A stretch of DNA of 53,876 nucleotides, taken from NCBI RefSeq assembly GCF_006912135.1, contig NZ_VIRS01000044.1:1-53876 (forward strand), written 5' to 3'. Positions 15,436 through 23,739 of the stretch are shown here, piece by piece; the first letter of the stretch is position 1, and the number at the start of each line of letters is the position of its first letter. Both the position numbers and the translations under genes were made by a program. Below the pieces are notes generated by a model. The model was given only the letters and a program-made list of their open reading frames with translations. It had not been told where the DNA came from and did no database searches. This stretch comes from Cryptosporangium phraense (GTDB taxonomy: Bacteria; Actinomycetota; Actinomycetes; Mycobacteriales; Cryptosporangiaceae).

Positions 15436-16422
15436 CTAAATGGACGTCGATCCCCTCAGAACCAGGCGGCACGGCCGCACGTGCCGCCCCGGGGCCGGCT
15501 CCCCATTGATCGCCGCCAGCAGCAAATTCGCCGCCGAACGCCCCAGCCCATCCAGATCCATGTCGACGCTGCTCAACGGCGGCTGGCTGGCCGAGACCAT
15601 CACGTCCCAATTATCGAACCCGATCACCGCGACATCCTCCGGCACCCGGCGCCCGGCCCCGCGCAACGTGTCGACGACACCGCGAGCGATCTGGTCACTA
15701 CCGGCGAACACCGCGTCGAAATCAGTCCCGTCCGCCAGCAGCAACGCCGCCGCCTGGCGGCCCCAGGCCTCGCTCCACTCGCCGTACAGCGGGGGCCGGA
15801 CGAGCGAGTCCGCGACCGCCGCGGCCCGGCCGATCGCCGACTCGTGGTGTTCCGGCCCGGTGACGTGCGCGATCCGCCGCCGTCCGATCGCCTGCAGGTG
15901 CTCGACGGCCTTGGCCGCGCCGCCCGCCTCGTCGGGGATCACCGAGCAGTCGCCCGGGTCGGTCGAGCTGATGAACGCGTACACGACCGGCACCGGCAGG
16001 TCGGGGGCGAGCGGAGCCCGGGCCTGGGCCCGCCTGCCGGTCACGATGATGCCGTCGACCCGGCGGGTGAGCAGCGTCCGCAGGTAGTACTGCTCGCGGA
16101 TCGGGTCGTCGCGGGCGTCGCACAGCAGCACCGACATCTGGCCGGCACCGAGCGCGTCCTCGGCGCCCAGCATCAGCGGAATGCTGAACCGGCCGATGCT
16201 GTCGGTGGTGATCATCCCGACCGTGTAGGTGCGCCCGGCCTTCAGCGTGCGGGCCGCCGCGTTCGCCTCGAAGCCGAGCCGGTCGGCCGCCTCCCGCACG
16301 CGCTCGCGGGTTTCCGCCCGTAGCGTCCCCCGGCCGTTGAGCGCCTTGGACGCGGTGCCCACCGACACCCCGGCCAGCGCGGCGACGTCACGAATGGTCG
16401 CGAGCCGATCTGTTTTCCGCAC
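15436..16422 (-). CDS. LacI-family transcriptional regulator
   Basis: A 328-aa sugar-responsive repressor. Seen: N-terminal HTH TIRDVAALAGVSVGTASKALNG with hinge LKAGRTYTVG, then a periplasmic-binding-like sensor domain with FAGSDQIARGVV, VPEDVAVIGFDNWD and a C-terminal SSVDMDLDGLGRSAANLLL. The GTG start at 16422 has GGAGG seven nt upstream. It is divergent from the sugar ABC/GH127 operon and its probable operator is at 16499-16512. Release by an arabinose-containing ligand is inferred from the neighbouring GH127. Confidence 0.94.
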   Translation of the reverse strand: MRKTDRLATIRDVAALAGVSVGTASKALNGRGTLRAETRERVREAADRLGFEANAAARTLKAGRTYTVGMITTDSIGRFSIPLMLGAEDALGAGQMSVLLCDARDDPIREQYYLRTLLTRRVDGIIVTGRRAQARAPLAPDLPVPVVYAFISSTDPGDCSVIPDEAGGAAKAVEHLQAIGRRRIAHVTGPEHHESAIGRAAAVADSLVRPPLYGEWSEAWGRQAAALLLADGTDFDAVFAGSDQIARGVVDTLRGAGRRVPEDVAVIGFDNWDVMVSASQPPLSSVDMDLDGLGRSAANLLLAAINGEPAPGRHVRPCRLVLRGSTSI

Positions 16423-16465
16423 GGCGTTTCCTCCCCGACTCCCGGCGAAGGGTACCTCTTCGCCG

Positions 16466-16495
16466 TTGACACGCTGAGAGCGGCAGCCCTAGATT
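16466..16495 (+). promoter_or_regulatory. Sigma-70-type promoter of the arabinofuranoside operon
   Basis: -35 TTGACA at 16466-16471, an 18-bp spacer and -10 TAGATT at 16490-16495, predicting a start near 16502. It is the best match to a housekeeping promoter seen in the window. Confidence 0.75.
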
Positions 16496-16498
16496 CCC

Positions 16499-16512
16499 GG
16501 CAAACGGTTTCC
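16499..16512. promoter_or_regulatory. Candidate LacI-family operator
   Basis: GGCAAACGGTTTCC: half-sites AAAC and GTTT around a central G, with outer GG and CC, as in LacI/GalR operators. It covers the predicted transcription start of the operon, a classic repression position. The regulator gene is divergent. Confidence 0.65.
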
Positions 16513-16556
16513 GAAGTTGCCGGAATCGCGAGGCCCCGACGTCCAAGGAGGCACCG

Positions 16557-17846
16557 ATGGGCCAGCTCCGACCACGTTTAGCTCTCGTCATCGCCGCAGT
16601 CCTGCTGTCCGCCGCCTGCCAGAGCGCGGGCGACACCACCGCGTCCGGCGGCACCGAGGCCAAGGACGACGGTTCGACGATCACGATGTGGACCCGCTCC
16701 GCCACGGCCACGTTCACCCAGACGCTGGTCACCGAGTACAACAAGACGCACCGGAACAAGGTGAAGCTGACGGTCATCCCGTCCGACACCTACCAGCAGA
16801 AAGTCGGCACGGCGAGCGGCGCCAAGAAGCTCCCCGACGTCCTGGCCGCCGACGTCGTCTACGCGCCGAACTACGCGTCCAAGGGGATCTTCCAGGACCT
16901 CACCGCGAAGGTCGACACGCTGTCGTTCAAGGGCACGCTGGCCCCGGCGCACATGAAGACCGCCACCTACGACGGCAAGGTCTACGGCGTCCCCCACGAC
17001 ATCGACCTCTCGGCCGTCTTCTACAACAAGGTGCTGTTCAGGAAGGCCGGCCTCGACCCCGACAAACCGCCGACCACTTTGGACGAGCTCTACGCCGACG
17101 TGAAGAAGATCGACGCGCTCGGAAACGGCGTCGACGGGTACTTCTTCGGTGGCTCCTGCCCCGGCTGCACGCTGTTCACGACCTGGCCGATGATCTGGGC
17201 CTCGGGCGCGAACGTGTTGAACGACAAGGGCACCGAGTCGACGGTCGACAACCCGGCGGCGGCCAAGGTCTACGAGCTCTACAAGCGGATGTACAAGGAG
17301 AAACTCGTCCCGACCGCGGTCAAGAACGAGGGCGGACCGACGTGGACGCAGGCGTTCGGCGAGGGCAAGATCGGCATCCAGCCGCTCGGCGCCACCGCGC
17401 TCCAGACGTTCAAGGAGGGCCCGAAGCTCGAGATCGGCGTCGCTCCGATCCCCGGCCTCACCGGCGGCGAGAGCTCGTTCGTCGGCGGCGACGTGATCGG
17501 CATCGGCGCGAACACCACCAAGGCCGCCCAAGCCTGGGACTTCATCTCCTGGACGCTGTCCGAGAAGGCGCAGGTCGAGGTCGTCGCGAAGAACAAGAAC
17601 ATCACGGTCCGCAGCGACCTGGCCGACAACGCCTACGCGAAGCAGGACCCGCGCCTCGGCGTGTTCAACCAGCTCGCGGGCAAGGGCCAGACACCGATCT
17701 CGGTGAACTTCGGCAAGACGTTCAACGACCCGAGCGGCCCCTGGACGGCCACGATCGTCGACGCGGTGTTCGGCTCCGGGACGTCGGCCGACGCGCTCGC
17801 GAAACACAACCCGAGCATCACCGAGTCGCTGTCCTCGGGCGGCTGA
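16557..17846 (+). CDS. Carbohydrate ABC transporter substrate-binding lipoprotein
   Basis: A 429-aa extracellular solute-binding protein, family 1 type. Seen: lipoprotein signal peptide (LALVIAAVLLSAAC, lipid Cys about residue 21), ITMWTRSATATFTQTLVTEYNKTHRNKVKLTVIPSDTY, LPDVLAADVVYAPNYASKG and a late GGDVIGIGANTTKAAQAWDF. The ATG has AAGGAGG six nt upstream (16545-16551). First gene of a four-gene operon with two permeases and a GH127 enzyme, so the ligand is probably an arabinofuranosyl oligosaccharide (inferred). No ATPase is encoded in the cluster. Confidence 0.92.
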   Translation: MGQLRPRLALVIAAVLLSAACQSAGDTTASGGTEAKDDGSTITMWTRSATATFTQTLVTEYNKTHRNKVKLTVIPSDTYQQKVGTASGAKKLPDVLAADVVYAPNYASKGIFQDLTAKVDTLSFKGTLAPAHMKTATYDGKVYGVPHDIDLSAVFYNKVLFRKAGLDPDKPPTTLDELYADVKKIDALGNGVDGYFFGGSCPGCTLFTTWPMIWASGANVLNDKGTESTVDNPAAAKVYELYKRMYKEKLVPTAVKNEGGPTWTQAFGEGKIGIQPLGATALQTFKEGPKLEIGVAPIPGLTGGESSFVGGDVIGIGANTTKAAQAWDFISWTLSEKAQVEVVAKNKNITVRSDLADNAYAKQDPRLGVFNQLAGKGQTPISVNFGKTFNDPSGPWTATIVDAVFGSGTSADALAKHNPSITESLSSGG

Positions 17847-17848
17847 GC

Positions 17849-18763
17849 ATGGTGGCAACACTCTCCCGCCCGGCGCGCAGCGTCCGGGCGGGAGCCCCCG
17901 CCGGCCGCGGACCGGGCCGCGGCCGGCGGCGGCTGGGCCTGCTCTATTCCGCGCCGATGGCCGTGATCGTGCTGCTGCTGTTCGTGCTCCCGCTCGTGCT
18001 GATGTTCTGGATGTCGTTCAACCACTGGCCGCTGCTCGGCGCGTCCGCCCCCAACGGGGTGGAGAACTACTCCGCGCTCTCCGACCCGCTGTTCCTCCGC
18101 GCGATCTGGTTCACGCTGAAGTACACGCTGGTCACGACCGTCGTATTGAGCCTGGTCGCGTTCGGGCTGGCGCTGCTGATGCAGGAGGCCCGCCGCGGCG
18201 TCGGCTTCTTCCGCACGATCTACTTCCTGCCCGCCGCGGTCGGGCTCGGCTCCGCGAGCCTGCTGTTCTACGGCCTCTACAACACCGGCGACTCGCCGTT
18301 GAACACGCTGCTCGCCGACGTCGGCCTCGGTCCGGTCGACTGGCTCGGGACGAACGGCAGCGCGCTGTCGTCGACGATCGGCATGATCACCTGGCGCTTC
18401 GCCGGGTTCTACATGCTCATCCTGCTGACGGGTCTGCAGAGCATCGAACCGGTGCTGTACGAGGCCGCGCGCACCGACGGCGCCGGCCGCTGGCAGATCA
18501 TGCGGTACGTGACGTTGCCGCTGCTGCGGCCGACGCTCGCGCTGATGACCGTGCTGTCGGTGACCGGCTCGCTGCTGGCGTTCGACCAGTTCTTCATCAT
18601 CACCGGCGGGCGGCACGACACGACGACCGTCGCGATCGACATCTACCGCGAGGCGTTCCTCAACCAGGACCTCGGCCGGGCCTGCGCGATCTCGGTCGCG
18701 GTGCTCGCCGTGCTGATCCTGCTCAACGCCGTCCAAATGCGTCTGATCCGCAGGGAGGACTGA
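17849..18763 (+). CDS. Carbohydrate ABC transporter permease (MalF/UgpA type)
   Basis: A 304-aa permease with six predicted helices, starting 2 nt after the binding-protein stop. Seen: a basic Gly/Arg-rich N-terminus, the first helix YSAPMAVIVLLLFVLPLVLMFW, and the EAA loop YEAARTDGAGRWQIMRYVTLPLLRPTL that contacts the ATPase. Its TGA overlaps the next ATG (TGATG). Works as a heterodimer with the downstream permease. Confidence 0.93.
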   Translation: MVATLSRPARSVRAGAPAGRGPGRGRRRLGLLYSAPMAVIVLLLFVLPLVLMFWMSFNHWPLLGASAPNGVENYSALSDPLFLRAIWFTLKYTLVTTVVLSLVAFGLALLMQEARRGVGFFRTIYFLPAAVGLGSASLLFYGLYNTGDSPLNTLLADVGLGPVDWLGTNGSALSSTIGMITWRFAGFYMLILLTGLQSIEPVLYEAARTDGAGRWQIMRYVTLPLLRPTLALMTVLSVTGSLLAFDQFFIITGGRHDTTTVAIDIYREAFLNQDLGRACAISVAVLAVLILLNAVQMRLIRRED

Positions 18764-19569
18764 TGAGAAAGGCGGGTTACTACAGCACCACGACGGTGCT
18801 GGCCGTGCTCTTCCTGCTGCCGATGATCTGGACGCTCTACTCGTCGACGCACGGCCCGCAGGCGACGAACGGAGCCGGCGGCTGGGGCGTCGACAACTAC
18901 GAGCGGATGTCGAGGTACGGCGAGGGCATCGGGCTCTACGTGCTGAACACGACGGTCGCCGCGCTGGTGACCGTGCTGGTCACGGTCGTCGCGACCACGC
19001 TCGGCGGGTACGCGATGGCCCGGCTGTCGTTCCCGGGCAAGAACCTGCTGTTCCTGGTCACGCTGGCGATCCTGATGGTGCCGTACACGACGATCCTGAT
19101 CCCGCTCTACATCGTGCTGGGCTGGCTCGGCCTGCAGAACTCGCTGATCGGGCTGGGCCTCGTGCTGGCGATGTTCCAGCTGCCGTTCGGGCTGTTCATG
19201 ATGCGCAACTCGTTCGAGGCGCTGCCGGTCGAGCTGGAGGAGGCCGCGCTGATCGACGGGTGCACTCCGGGTGGAGCATTGCGGCGCGTTCTGCTGCGCG
19301 GGGTGGCGCCGGGCATTGTCACGGTCGCGTTGTTCTCGTTCCTGGCGTCCTGGAACGAGTTCGTCGCTCCGTTGATCTTCCTCACCGACGGCACCAAGTT
19401 CACGCTGCCGATCGCGCTCTACAACCTGCAGTCGGGGAACCTCGGCTCGATCGACTACGGCGCGCTGCAGGCCGGTGTGGTCACCGCGGCCCTGCCCTGC
19501 GTGCTGGTGTTCCTGCTGCTCCAGCGCTACTACGTCAGCGGCTTCAGCGCGGGCGCACTCAAAGGCTAA
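18763..19569 (+). CDS. Carbohydrate ABC transporter permease (MalG/UgpE type)
   Basis: A 268-aa permease, six helices. Seen: STTTVLAVLFLLPMIWTLYSS as the first helix and the EAA loop EEAALIDGCTPGGALRRVLLRGVAPGIVT; the C-terminus GFSAGALKG is typical of MalG-type subunits. Overlaps the preceding permease by one base and is followed after 12 nt by the GH127 gene. Confidence 0.93.
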   Translation: MRKAGYYSTTTVLAVLFLLPMIWTLYSSTHGPQATNGAGGWGVDNYERMSRYGEGIGLYVLNTTVAALVTVLVTVVATTLGGYAMARLSFPGKNLLFLVTLAILMVPYTTILIPLYIVLGWLGLQNSLIGLGLVLAMFQLPFGLFMMRNSFEALPVELEEAALIDGCTPGGALRRVLLRGVAPGIVTVALFSFLASWNEFVAPLIFLTDGTKFTLPIALYNLQSGNLGSIDYGALQAGVVTAALPCVLVFLLLQRYYVSGFSAGALKG

Positions 19570-19581
19570 GGGGTCTTCACG

Positions 19582-21468
19582 ATGTCCGACACGACTCTTC
19601 TCGCCGCGGCCGGACCGGCCGCCCCCACCATCGGCGCGCTGCGACCGCTCGGCCTGCGCGCGACGACGTTGCACCCGGACGGGCTGCTCGGGGCCTGGCA
19701 GCACCGCAACTCCACCGCGTCGCTGCCGCACTGCCTGGACCAGCTCGAAGCGGCCGGGAACGTCGGCAACCTGCGCCGGGTGACCACCGGAGCGGGCGAG
19801 TTCCGCGGGATGTGGTTCGCCGACTCCGACGTCTACAAGACGCTCGAGGCGGTGGCCTGGGAGATCGGTCGGGGCACGGGTTCGGTCGAGGTGCTCGACG
19901 ACTTCACGACGCTCCTGGAGCAGGCCCAGGACGCCGACGGCTACCTGAACTCGTACTTCCAGACCGACCACCGCGACGAGCAGTGGGCCGCGCTGGTCTG
20001 GAGCCACGAGCTGTACTGCGCCGGGCACCTGATCCAGGCCGCGGTGGCCGCGTCCCGGGCCGGGGTGGGCGATCGGTTGCTGGCCGTCGCCCGCCGGTTC
20101 GCCGACCTGCTCGTCGCGCGGTTCAGCGTCGAGGACGGCGTGTGCGGGCACCCGGAGATCGAGACCGCGCTGGTCGAGCTGTACCGGGAGACCGAGCACC
20201 GGCCCTATCTGGACCTGGCCGCCCGGTTCGTCGAGCTGCGCGGCCGCGGGCTGCTCGGTGACGAGCCGCGGTTCGGGCGGCACTACTACCAGGACCATCT
20301 CCCGGTCCGGGAGGCCGACGAGGTGACCGGCCACGCGGTCCGGCAGCTCTACCTGCTGGCCGGCGTCGTCGACGTGGCCGTCGAGACCGGCGACGCCGGG
20401 CTGCTGGACGCCGCCGCCCGGCTCTGGGAGTCGGCGTTCGGCACCAAGACGTACCTGACCGGCGCACACGGCTCCCGGCACCGGGACGAGGCGTTCGGCG
20501 ACCCGTACGAGCTGCCGCCCGACCGCGCCTACGCCGAGACCTGCGCGGCGATCGCCAGCTTCTCCTGGAACTGGCGGATGCTGCTGGCCACCGGCGGCCA
20601 CCGCTACGCCGACGAGCTGGAACGCGTCCTCTACAACGGGATCGCGGGCTCGACCGCCCGGGACGGCACGCACTTCTTCTACTCCAACCCGCTCCAGCTG
20701 CGCACCGGGCACGAGGGCTCGCACGAGGACGCCCCGTCGGAGCGGCTGTCCTGGTACTCGTGCGCATGCTGCCCGCCCAACCTGGCCCGGCTCGTCGCGT
20801 CGCTGCAGAGCTACGTCGCGACGACGACGGACGCCGGGGTGCAGGTGCACCTGTACGCGGCGGGCCGCGTCGAGACGCCGTTCGGGGTGGTGGACGTCGC
20901 GACCGACTACCCGTGGGACGGCCGGGTGACGCTGACCGTCACGCCGTCGTCGCCGGGCACGGAATGGACGCTCGACCTGCGGATCCCGGGCTGGTGCACG
21001 TCGGCCACGCTGGACGGTTCGCCGGTCGCGGGCGACTACGCGTCGGTGACGCGGGCCTGGCAGCCGGGCGAGCAGGTCGTGCTCTCGCTGCCGATGGAGC
21101 CGCGGGTGACGTCCGCGCATCCGCGGGTCGACGCGGTCCGGGGCTGCGTCGCGCTGCTCCGCGGGCCGCTGGTCTACTGCCTCGAACAGGCCGATCTCGA
21201 CGTCCGGCGGGAAGACGTCCGCCTGGAAGACGTCCGCCTGGACGACGGAGCGCCGATCGAGGCGGAGCCGAGGGACGGCGCGATCCCGGTCGTGCTGACC
21301 GCGCACGGGGCGGTGGCGTCGTCCGAGGGCGCACCGCTCTACGGGGGCGGGCCGTCCGGCGAGCGGGCGCCGGTCACGCTGACCGCGATTCCCTACTTCC
21401 TGTGGGCCAACCGGGAGCCCGGCGCCATGCGGGTGTGGATCCCTACCGCGACCGGGCCTCGATCATGA
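19582..21468 (+). CDS. GH127 beta-L-arabinofuranosidase
   Basis: A 628-aa glycoside hydrolase of family 127 (former DUF1680), lacking a signal peptide, so cytoplasmic. Seen: catalytic alpha/alpha barrel with GEFRGMWFADSDVYKTLEAVAWE, DADGYLNSYFQ, and the zinc/catalytic cysteine residues of the family: Glu319 and Cys321 in YAETC, and Cys396-Cys397 in CACCPPN, where the first of the pair corresponds to the nucleophile of the Bifidobacterium enzyme. A beta-sandwich domain follows. It would release L-arabinose from beta-arabinofuranosides brought in by the co-transcribed transporter. The C-terminal part has a small DVRLE repeat. Its 3' end overlaps the convergent lipoprotein gene by 26 nt. Confidence 0.93.
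   Translation: MSDTTLLAAAGPAAPTIGALRPLGLRATTLHPDGLLGAWQHRNSTASLPHCLDQLEAAGNVGNLRRVTTGAGEFRGMWFADSDVYKTLEAVAWEIGRGTGSVEVLDDFTTLLEQAQDADGYLNSYFQTDHRDEQWAALVWSHELYCAGHLIQAAVAASRAGVGDRLLAVARRFADLLVARFSVEDGVCGHPEIETALVELYRETEHRPYLDLAARFVELRGRGLLGDEPRFGRHYYQDHLPVREADEVTGHAVRQLYLLAGVVDVAVETGDAGLLDAAARLWESAFGTKTYLTGAHGSRHRDEAFGDPYELPPDRAYAETCAAIASFSWNWRMLLATGGHRYADELERVLYNGIAGSTARDGTHFFYSNPLQLRTGHEGSHEDAPSERLSWYSCACCPPNLARLVASLQSYVATTTDAGVQVHLYAAGRVETPFGVVDVATDYPWDGRVTLTVTPSSPGTEWTLDLRIPGWCTSATLDGSPVAGDYASVTRAWQPGEQVVLSLPMEPRVTSAHPRVDAVRGCVALLRGPLVYCLEQADLDVRREDVRLEDVRLDDGAPIEAEPRDGAIPVVLTAHGAVASSEGAPLYGGGPSGERAPVTLTAIPYFLWANREPGAMRVWIPTATGPRS
21199..21243. repeat. 15-bp triplicated segment in the GH127 gene
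   Basis: Three near-identical 15-bp units (GACGTCCGCCTGGAA type) in frame, encoding DVRRE-DVRLE-DVRLD in the C-terminal domain. Probably replication slippage in a tolerant loop. Confidence 0.75.
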
Positions 21469-22861
21469 GGCGGTCGATCGCCGCGCCGAGCGTGGCGAGC
21501 TTCTCGGTGTAGCGGCAGACGCCGCCGTGGGCGCCGACGTGGTCGGCGTACCGGCAGCCCAGGTTGGAGAAGACCGCGACGACGTAGTGCCTCGGCCGCC
21601 GGCCCGGCAGCGCGGTGACGATGCCCGCGTCGGCGCCCGCGCTCTCGACCAGGCCGGTCTTGTGGTCGAACTCCACCTGGGCGTCGCCGGCGCAGCCCCG
21701 GACGTCGCCGCTCCAGACCCGGCCGGCGACCGACACGATGCCGGTCGAGGTGTCGATCCAGCGGCTCGGCACCCGCTGCGGGATGCCCGGGGCCGGATAG
21801 CTCTGCCCGCACCAGTTGGCGGTGGACAGCGCCTGGTTGAGCCCCTGCTCGGCCAGGCGGCCGCGGATCGTGTGCCGGGAGCTCCGGCTGAGCGTTCTCG
21901 TCGTGACCGGTTCGCCGGTGGGCGTGCGCCAGAGAATTCCGGGGGCGTCGGTGAACAGCAGCAGGAGGCGCGCGGTGTCGAGCGCGGTCATCGTCAGGCC
22001 CTCGAACGACCAGCCGCCGCCGTCGGCGCCGTCGGTGCCGCGGATCTGCAGCGTCGTCAGCCCGAGGTCGCGCAGCTCGGCGTTCGTCGGGGTGACGCCG
22101 CCCCGCTCGTGCAGCAGCATGAGCAGCGCGCAGGTGGCCCCGTTGTCGGAGTACGTCAGCATCGCGTCGAGCCACCACGACACCTCGTGCGTGCCCGGCT
22201 GCCGTCCGCCCGGGCAGGTCGCCTTGCGCGGCCGGTAGTCGTAGGTCTCGTCGAACCGGACGCCGCCCCGGTCGGCCAGCCGGCCGATTCCGAACGCGAC
22301 CATCAGCTTGAACACCGACGCCGGGTACGGCGCCATGAACTCCAGCGGCTTGGACGCCCGGGCCGGGATCAGCGGGTCGGTCCGTCCGTGCGCGGCCCAG
22401 ACGTCGTTGCTCCAGTGGGTCCAGTCGACCCCGGGCGCGGACCAGTTCTGCGACACCGGCACCGCGACACCGTGCGGGTAGTCCTGCGAGAGCAGCGTGT
22501 TCGCGGCCGCGACCGGCCGCCCGGCGTCGTCGAGCTCGATCACCGCCGCGTCGACGTTCGGCACCGCGGGGGGTGGGGCGCCGGTCTTCGCGTTCACCAC
22601 GTCGTCGAACCGCTGCGCGTCGACGATCCTCCGCAGGCGGCGGCCCAGCCAGGCGGAGCGCTCGGAGTCCTGGGCCGGGCCGGTCGTCTCGGGAACCGCG
22701 GGCCCGCTCGGCCCCACCGACCCGTCCGGGACGACCGGCGCGCTCGCCACCGCCGGACGGGACCCGGGCCGCGCGCCCGCGTCGTCCTGGCAGCCGGTGA
22801 CGACGCTTCCGAACAGCACGGCGCCGACGAGCAGTGCGGCAACCACGGTCGTCCGACGCAC
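21443..22861 (-). CDS. Beta-lactamase-fold serine hydrolase lipoprotein
   Basis: A 472-aa exported protein. Seen: lipoprotein signal (VLFGSVVTGC, Cys24), a Pro/Gly-rich linker to about residue 65, then a class A beta-lactamase/DD-peptidase fold with all three active-site motifs: SVFK (Ser182, Lys185), SDN (238-240) and KTG (401-403). The domain is larger than class A enzymes (about 290 aa), so a peptidoglycan-active serine hydrolase is as likely as a true beta-lactamase. GTG start at 22861. It overlaps the 3' end of the GH127 gene by 26 nt. Confidence 0.85.
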   Translation of the reverse strand: MRRTTVVAALLVGAVLFGSVVTGCQDDAGARPGSRPAVASAPVVPDGSVGPSGPAVPETTGPAQDSERSAWLGRRLRRIVDAQRFDDVVNAKTGAPPPAVPNVDAAVIELDDAGRPVAAANTLLSQDYPHGVAVPVSQNWSAPGVDWTHWSNDVWAAHGRTDPLIPARASKPLEFMAPYPASVFKLMVAFGIGRLADRGGVRFDETYDYRPRKATCPGGRQPGTHEVSWWLDAMLTYSDNGATCALLMLLHERGGVTPTNAELRDLGLTTLQIRGTDGADGGGWSFEGLTMTALDTARLLLLFTDAPGILWRTPTGEPVTTRTLSRSSRHTIRGRLAEQGLNQALSTANWCGQSYPAPGIPQRVPSRWIDTSTGIVSVAGRVWSGDVRGCAGDAQVEFDHKTGLVESAGADAGIVTALPGRRPRHYVVAVFSNLGCRYADHVGAHGGVCRYTEKLATLGAAIDRLMIEARSR

Positions 22862-22935
22862 CTATCCCCCTATTTGCCCCCGTTAGGCCCATTCAAGCAG
22901 CGCAACGAAGATCGGTGAGGGAACACGCGGACACG

Positions 22936-23739
22936 TCAGTCGGCGGGCTTCAGCTCTCCCCAGTAGCCCTTCCGCCGCCCCTTGGCGTCCAGGCCCGTGA
23001 CCAGCACGATCGCGCCACGCTGCCACTCCCCCACGACCAGCACCCGGCCGTCGGCCCGGACGCCCCGCGGAGCCGTCCAGGGGCAGCTCACCTCGTACCG
23101 CGTCTCGTCGGCGGCGACCTCGAGCACCGGCACGAAGGCGCTGGTCTTCACGATGTGCCCGACGTGCCACGGAGCCCGCCCGGTGGCGAACGCGTCCCTG
23201 GTCCTGCGTGCCTCGCGCCGGAACCGCGGGATCGTGCGCACGGCCAGCCAGGTCATCCAGGCTCCCGCCGCCAGCATGACCGGGATCCAGACCCACCGCG
23301 GGGTGTCGGTGGAATCAAGAAACGCCGCCGCCGCGACGAAGCAGATCCCGAACGCCAGCAGGCCGGCCCCGTTCCAGCCGGAGACCCGGATCAGACGACG
23401 CAACTCGCGGTCCACCGTCGCCCGCAGCTCGGCCGGCGGCGGGTCGAGGGCCTCCGCCGGCGGCGGGTCGAGAGCCTCGGCCGGCCGGCCCTCGGCGACG
23501 GCCCGGGCGTCGAGCACCCGCATCCGCCAGACGCAGAGCGGCACCAGAATTCCGAACTGGTACAGCGGGCTGACGAACGACCAGATCCAGTACGGAACCC
23601 CGAGTTCGAGGAGCCCGAGCCCGGCGAGCGTGCCGCCGAGCCAGATCAGCCACACCGACGGGCGGGCCAGCACCAGCAGCAGGTACTGGACCGGCGTCCG
23701 GTGGATCCTCTCGACCGGCGCCGGGCTCTCGTCGGTCAT
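22936..23739 (-). CDS. Hypothetical membrane protein, paralogue of its upstream neighbour
   Basis: A 267-aa protein of unknown function. Seen: two helices in the first 70 residues (LLLVLARPSVWLIWLGGTLAGLGLLELG and a second), a charged Ala/Pro-rich stretch, two more helices around 125-180, and a C-terminal beta-rich cytoplasmic-type domain with VVGEWQRGAIVLVTGLDAKGRRKGYWGELK. It closely resembles the product of 23736-24527 over the whole length and starts 4 nt inside that gene (ATGA). A 24-bp tandem duplication (23432-23479) gives PPPAEALD twice. Confidence 0.75.
   Translation of the reverse strand: MTDESPAPVERIHRTPVQYLLLVLARPSVWLIWLGGTLAGLGLLELGVPYWIWSFVSPLYQFGILVPLCVWRMRVLDARAVAEGRPAEALDPPPAEALDPPPAELRATVDRELRRLIRVSGWNGAGLLAFGICFVAAAAFLDSTDTPRWVWIPVMLAAGAWMTWLAVRTIPRFRREARRTRDAFATGRAPWHVGHIVKTSAFVPVLEVAADETRYEVSCPWTAPRGVRADGRVLVVGEWQRGAIVLVTGLDAKGRRKGYWGELKPAD
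23432..23479. repeat. 24-bp tandem duplication
   Basis: Two adjacent 24-bp units (23432-23455 and 23456-23479) differing at two positions, in frame, encoding a repeated AEALDPPP stretch in the linker of the membrane protein. The paralogue lacks it. Confidence 0.85.

Noticed and set aside
18643-21306. Minus-strand frame of about 890 codons across the permease and GH127 genes
   Set aside because: Antisense to clearly coding GH127 and permease; composition rich in Arg, His, Gln and no domains.
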